From NCBI GenBank assembly GCA_964350895.1, contig CAYGMG010000004.1, positions 1 through 64,000 on the forward strand: a stretch of DNA of 64,000 nt, given 5' to 3'. Of the stretch, positions 60,404-64,000 are shown in pieces. The notes beneath the pieces were generated by a model, which was not told the DNA's origin, made no database searches, and was given only the letters and a program-made list of their open reading frames with translations. Position numbers and translations under genes: made by a program. The stretch is from Pseudomarimonas sp964350895 (GTDB lineage: Bacteria; Pseudomonadota; Gammaproteobacteria; Xanthomonadales; Xanthomonadaceae). The stretch's first letter is position 1. The number at the start of each line of letters is the position of its first letter.

Positions 60404-61762
60404 ATGAACCTCGAAGCGCTGCGCGCGCTGGACGCCGCGCATCACCTGCATCCGTTCAGCGATCACGCGGCCCTGCGCGAGAAGGGCACGCGGATCCTGA
60501 CCCGTGGCGAGGGGGTGTACGTCTGGGATCAGGACGGCAACCGCCTGCTTGATGCGTTTGCCGGGCTGTGGTGCGTCAACCTCGGTTATGGCCGTCGCGA
60601 GCTGGGTGAGGCGGCGCGCCGGCAGATGGATCAACTGGCCTACTACAACAGCTTTTTCGGCTGCACCACCGAGCCGGCGGTGACCCTCTCGGCCAAGCTT
60701 GCCGAGCTGGCCCCGGAGGGCATCAACCACGTCTTCTATACCAACTCCGGCTCCGAGGCCAACGACACCATCCTGCGTCTGGTGCGGCACTTCTGGGCGG
60801 TGCAGGGGCGGCCGGAGAAGTTCCACTTCATCGGCCGGCTCAACGGCTATCACGGCTCGACCGTGGCCGGCGCCAGCCTGGGCGGCATGGCCGGCATGCA
60901 CAAGCAGGGCGGGCTGCCGATCCCCGGTATCCATCACATCAACCAGCCGTACTGGTTTGGCGAGGGCGGCGAGCTGTCTGCCGAGGACTTTGGCCGTCAG
61001 CGCGCGCTGGAACTGGAGGCGAAGATCCTCGAGCTTGGCGCGGACAAGGTCGCAGCCTTCATCGCCGAGCCGATCCAGGGCGCCGCCGGGGTGTTCATTC
61101 CGCCTGCCAGCTACTGGCCGGAGATCCAGCGCATCTGCCGCCAGTACGACGTTCTGCTGGTAGTCGACGAGGTGATCTGTGGCTTCGGCCGCACCGGCCA
61201 GTGGTTCGGCTCGGACACCTTCAACATCCAGCCCGACCTGATGGCCGTGGCCAAGGGCCTGACTTCGGGCTACATCCCGCTCGGCGCGGTGCTGTTCGGC
61301 GACCGCGTGGCCGGCGTGCTGCGCGAGAAAGGCGGCGAGCTGGCCCATGGCTATACCTATTCCGGGCATCCGGTCTGCTGCGCGGTGGCGCTCGAAAACC
61401 TGCGCATCCTGCAGGAAGAACGCATCGTTGAACGCTGCCGCGAGGACACCGGCCCCTATCTGGCCGAGCGCTGGACGCAGCTGGGCGAGCACCCGCTGGT
61501 CGGCGAGGCGCGGATCTGCGGCATGGTCGGCGCGCTGGAGCTGGTGCCGAACAAGCCGTCGCGCGCCTTCTTCGAGGACCGCGGCCGGGTCGGCGGGCTG
61601 TGCCGCGATATCGCGCTGCGCAACGGCCTGATCCTGCGCGCCACCTGGGACGCCATGCTGCTCTCGCCGCCGCTGGTCATCTCGCGCAGCGAGGTCGATG
61701 AGCTGCTGGAAAAGACCTGGCGCACCCTGGAGCAGACCCGCGATGCACTCACCCGGCGCTGA
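60404..61762 (+). CDS. spuC: Putrescine:pyruvate aminotransferase (SpuC type)
   Basis: The start at 60404 gives a 452-residue class III aminotransferase. Recognisable blocks are DAFAGLWCVNLGYGRREL, YTNSGSEANDT, Asp255 in VVDEVICGFGRTG and the PLP lysine Lys284 (AVAKGLTSGYIPLG). SpuC transfers an amino group of putrescine (also cadaverine or spermidine) to pyruvate, giving 4-aminobutanal and alanine. It offers a direct route beside gamma-glutamylation; the alanine can be handled by Ald. A 196-bp spacer with an inverted heptamer array separates it from spuB, so the ends of the operon may be expressed differently. Confidence 0.92.
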   Translation: MNLEALRALDAAHHLHPFSDHAALREKGTRILTRGEGVYVWDQDGNRLLDAFAGLWCVNLGYGRRELGEAARRQMDQLAYYNSFFGCTTEPAVTLSAKLAELAPEGINHVFYTNSGSEANDTILRLVRHFWAVQGRPEKFHFIGRLNGYHGSTVAGASLGGMAGMHKQGGLPIPGIHHINQPYWFGEGGELSAEDFGRQRALELEAKILELGADKVAAFIAEPIQGAAGVFIPPASYWPEIQRICRQYDVLLVVDEVICGFGRTGQWFGSDTFNIQPDLMAVAKGLTSGYIPLGAVLFGDRVAGVLREKGGELAHGYTYSGHPVCCAVALENLRILQEERIVERCREDTGPYLAERWTQLGEHPLVGEARICGMVGALELVPNKPSRAFFEDRGRVGGLCRDIALRNGLILRATWDAMLLSPPLVISRSEVDELLEKTWRTLEQTRDALTRR

Positions 61763-61899
61763 GACCCAAACCGCTGCACCACTCCGGCGATTGCCGGTGG
61801 CTGCCGTGGGCCCGGTTCACCGCTATGATCAAGCCTGCCGTTCCAAGGACCACCTCAAGCCACGCTCGTTGCCGACCCTGACACCGTAAGGAGTTCCCC

Positions 61900-63036
61900 A
61901 TGCGCAAGACCCGGCTCTGCCTGTTGATCGCCTCTGTCCTGACCCTTGCCGCCTGCGGCGGCCAGCAAGCGCCACCGGAAGGGGAGGCCGCAGCGCCGCC
62001 GGCACCGGCCGAGCGCAAGGTGAACTTCTACAACTGGTCCGACTACATCGGCGAGGAGACCCTGGCCAACTTCAGCAAGGAGACCGGCATCAAGGTCACC
62101 TATGACGAGATGGACGCCAACGAGACCCTCGAGGCCAAGCTGTCTACCGGCGGCAGCGGCTACGACGTGGTGGTTCCCTCGCTGTCCTTTCTTGGCAGGC
62201 AGCTGCAGGCCGGCTTCTATGCCGAGATCGACCGCAGCAAGCTGAGCAACTACGGCAACCTCGACCCCGAACTGATGGCGCGGATTGCCCAGACCGATCC
62301 CGAGAACAAGTACTCGGTGCCCTATCTGTGGGGTACCACCGGCATCGGCTACAACGTGGCCAAGGTCAAGGAGGCTCTGGGCGCGGACTACGAGGTCGAC
62401 TCCTGGAAGATGGTCTTCGACCCGGACACCATGGCCAAGCTGGCCAGCTGCGGGGTGACCTTCCTCGATACCCCGACCGAGATGCTGCCGACCGTGCTCA
62501 ACTACCTGGGCGAGGAGCCGAACAGCTTCGACGAGGCGGTGATCGACAAGGGCGGCCAGGCGCTGGAGGCGGTCCGCGACCACGTGCGCTACTACCACAG
62601 CTCGCAGTACATCAATGATCTCGCCAATGGCGATATCTGCGTCGCGGTGGGCTGGTCGGGTGATCTGTTCCAGGCCCGCGACCGCGCCGCCGAGGCCGAC
62701 AACGGGGTCGAGATCGACTACGTCATTCCCAAGGAAGGCGGGATCATGTGGTTCGACATGATGGCGATTCCCAAGGACGCCAAGAACGTCGACGAGGCCT
62801 ATGCGCTGATCGACTACATGCTCAAGCCAGAAGTGATGGCGGACATCCAGAACTACGTCACCTACGCCAGCGCCAACAGCGCCGCCCTGCCGATGGTCGA
62901 TGAGGGAATCCGCAACAACCCCGCCGTCTATCCGCCGGAGGAGGTCAAGGCCAAGCTGTTCACCCTGGCCGTCGTGCCGCCCGAGGTTGACCGCATCTAC
63001 ACCCGGCTCTGGACGCGCCTGAAGACCGGGCGCTGA
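61900..63036 (+). CDS. spuD: Putrescine/polyamine-binding protein of an ABC importer (lipoprotein form)
   Basis: This 378-residue protein closely follows PotF/SpuD: NFYNWSDYIGEETLANF, DVVVPSLSFLGRQL, YLWGTTGIGYNVAKVK, YHSSQYINDLANGDICVAVG and NPAVYPPEEVKAKLFTL. Unlike soluble E. coli PotF it has a lipobox (LTLAACGG, Cys19) and a Pro/Ala-rich tether (about 22-40), so it is probably anchored in a membrane. It captures putrescine or related amines for import. Only one binding-protein gene is present before the ATPase gene; Pseudomonas has two (spuD, spuE). A hairpin follows the stop codon. Confidence 0.94.
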   Translation: MRKTRLCLLIASVLTLAACGGQQAPPEGEAAAPPAPAERKVNFYNWSDYIGEETLANFSKETGIKVTYDEMDANETLEAKLSTGGSGYDVVVPSLSFLGRQLQAGFYAEIDRSKLSNYGNLDPELMARIAQTDPENKYSVPYLWGTTGIGYNVAKVKEALGADYEVDSWKMVFDPDTMAKLASCGVTFLDTPTEMLPTVLNYLGEEPNSFDEAVIDKGGQALEAVRDHVRYYHSSQYINDLANGDICVAVGWSGDLFQARDRAAEADNGVEIDYVIPKEGGIMWFDMMAIPKDAKNVDEAYALIDYMLKPEVMADIQNYVTYASANSAALPMVDEGIRNNPAVYPPEEVKAKLFTLAVVPPEVDRIYTRLWTRLKTGR

Positions 63037-63046
63037 GTGCACCAAG

Positions 63047-63070
63047 AAGGGGCGCCCAGCGGCGCCCCTT
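63047..63070 (+). terminator. Hairpin between binding-protein and ATPase genes (attenuator-like)
   Basis: AAGGGGCGCC-CAGC-GGCGCCCCTT is a perfect 10-bp stem 10 bp after the spuD stop, followed by CGCCTTTCC with only a weak T-run. It probably lets some transcripts continue into the ATPase gene while ending or stabilising the rest, a common way to make more binding protein than transporter. Confidence 0.65.
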
Positions 63071-63130
63071 CGCCTTTCCGCACCGGGACTCCGGCGCGAT
63101 GACTGATCGACCTGTTATGGATCGCAAGCC

Positions 63131-64000
63131 ATGAGCCAGCCGGCAGAGATTGCCCCGATCGCCGTACCCGGCGTCGCCAAGACCGATCATCTCGGGGAAG
63201 ACGGCTACGTCCGCCTCGAAGGCCTGCGCAAGGAGTTCGACGGCTTCCTCGCCGTTGACGATGTCAGCCTGAGCATCCGTCAGGGCGAGATCTTCGCCCT
63301 GCTTGGCGCCTCGGGCTGTGGCAAGTCGACCTTGTTGCGCATGCTGGCAGGATTCGAGCGGCCGACCGCCGGGGCGATCTTCGTCGACGGCCAGCCGATG
63401 GAGGGTCTGCCGCCGTTCAAGCGCCCGACCAACATGATGTTTCAGAGCTATGCCCTGTTTCCGCACATGACGGTAGAGCAGAACATCGCCTTTGGCCTGC
63501 AGCAGGAAAAGCTCAGCCGCGCCGAAGTGTCACGGCGGGTCGAGGAGATGCTTTCACTGGTGCAGATGAGCAAGCTCGCCCGACGCAAGCCGCACCAGCT
63601 GTCCGGCGGCCAGCAGCAGCGCGTGGCCCTGGCCCGCTCGCTGGCCAAGGGCCCCAAACTGCTCCTGCTCGACGAGCCGATGGGCGCGCTGGACAAGAAG
63701 CTGCGCTCGCAGATGCAGCTCGAACTCGCCAACATCATCGAGAAGCAGGGGGTGACCTGCGTGATGGTCACCCATGATCAGGAAGAGGCCATGACCATGG
63801 CCCACCGGATCGCGATCATGGACGCCGGGCGGATCCGTCAGGTCGCCAGTCCCGACGAGGTGTACGAGCAGCCCAACTGCCGCTTCACCGCGGGATTCAT
63901 CGGTTCGGTGAACCTGCTGGAGGGAAAGATCGGCGATGACGAAACCGACCACATCACCATCGTGGCGCCGGACATCAACGGTTCGATCTATGTCGGCCAC
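63131..64000 (+). CDS. spuF: Polyamine ABC transporter ATP-binding protein (partial, runs off the window)
   Basis: The ATG at 63131 opens a frame with no stop for the remaining 290 codons, so the gene is truncated by the window edge. Walker A is GASGCGKST, the Q-loop is in MMFQSYALFPHM, the signature is LSGGQQQRVALARSL, Walker B is LLLLDEPMGALD and the H-loop is VMVTHDQEEAM. After about residue 260 the C-terminal MOP/TOBE-like domain begins (GFIGSVNLLEGKI), as in PotA/PotG. It energises polyamine import with permeases expected just beyond the window (spuG, spuH). The divergent longest frames in this stretch are antisense shadows. Confidence 0.95.
   Translation, partial: MSQPAEIAPIAVPGVAKTDHLGEDGYVRLEGLRKEFDGFLAVDDVSLSIRQGEIFALLGASGCGKSTLLRMLAGFERPTAGAIFVDGQPMEGLPPFKRPTNMMFQSYALFPHMTVEQNIAFGLQQEKLSRAEVSRRVEEMLSLVQMSKLARRKPHQLSGGQQQRVALARSLAKGPKLLLLDEPMGALDKKLRSQMQLELANIIEKQGVTCVMVTHDQEEAMTMAHRIAIMDAGRIRQVASPDEVYEQPNCRFTAGFIGSVNLLEGKIGDDETDHITIVAPDINGSIYVGH

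Overview
The window is high-GC DNA with tightly packed genes and several families of short palindromic intergenic repeats. Its genes include a Pseudomonas-like spu/pau/bau polyamine set, a GacA-type regulator, RNase E, NfuA, late cobalamin genes, an RND pump and a set of large secreted proteins. This fits a gammaproteobacterium, most likely of the Lysobacterales (Xanthomonadales). The order is inferred from gene content and repeat style; there is no rRNA or marker tree here. A 100-N scaffold gap (3407-3506) shows the assembly is a draft.

Region 1 (1-8.8 kb) is amine catabolism. On the minus strand lie bauA (omega-amino acid:pyruvate transaminase), ald (alanine dehydrogenase), an mmsA/bauC-type CoA-acylating semialdehyde dehydrogenase and a SpeB-family ureohydrolase. 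Facing them are a PuuR/PauR-type HTH-cupin repressor and a PuuC-type aldehyde dehydrogenase. Repeats fill the spacers, and the mmsA/bauC gene is bracketed by two copies of the same double-hairpin module.

Region 2 (8.8-25.7 kb) is rich in exported proteins: a choice-of-anchor I type protein, a CehA/McbA-like metallohydrolase, a membrane-anchored class C beta-lactamase-fold hydrolase, an FG-GAP protein, a parallel beta-helix protein and a large protein resembling PcRGLX/YetA lyases. A histidine kinase/LuxR-type response regulator pair sits among them. Several of these proteins, and one at 52.5-55.1 kb, share a short terminal motif of the form (F/I)xDGFE.

Region 3 (25.8-44.3 kb) is mostly housekeeping. 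It holds an AttEFGH-like ABC exporter with an AttH lipoprotein, a glycosyltransferase, an HMCES/YedK protein, a B12 cluster (small membrane protein, PduO-type adenosyltransferase, cobC, cobS, cobT), trhO, gacA, rne, rluC, phhB, nfuA, a TonB-like protein of unknown role and two small c-type cytochromes.

Region 4 (44.4-55.1 kb) is a translationally coupled RND efflux operon (adaptor plus two different pump subunits) and a secreted protein with repeated carboxypeptidase-regulatory-like domains.

Region 5 (55.2-64.0 kb) is the second half of polyamine catabolism. puuB and puuA face puuD/spuA, spuB, spuC, spuD and the start of spuF, an order like the Pseudomonas spu locus without spuE. Together regions 1 and 5 encode uptake of putrescine, gamma-glutamylation or direct transamination, oxidation to gamma-glutamyl-GABA and its hydrolysis, and disposal of the beta-alanine side branch through BauA, MmsA/BauC and Ald. 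A 15-bp palindrome before the repressor gene recurs between puuA and puuD and, more weakly, before bauA, so one repressor may tie the loci together across 50 kb.
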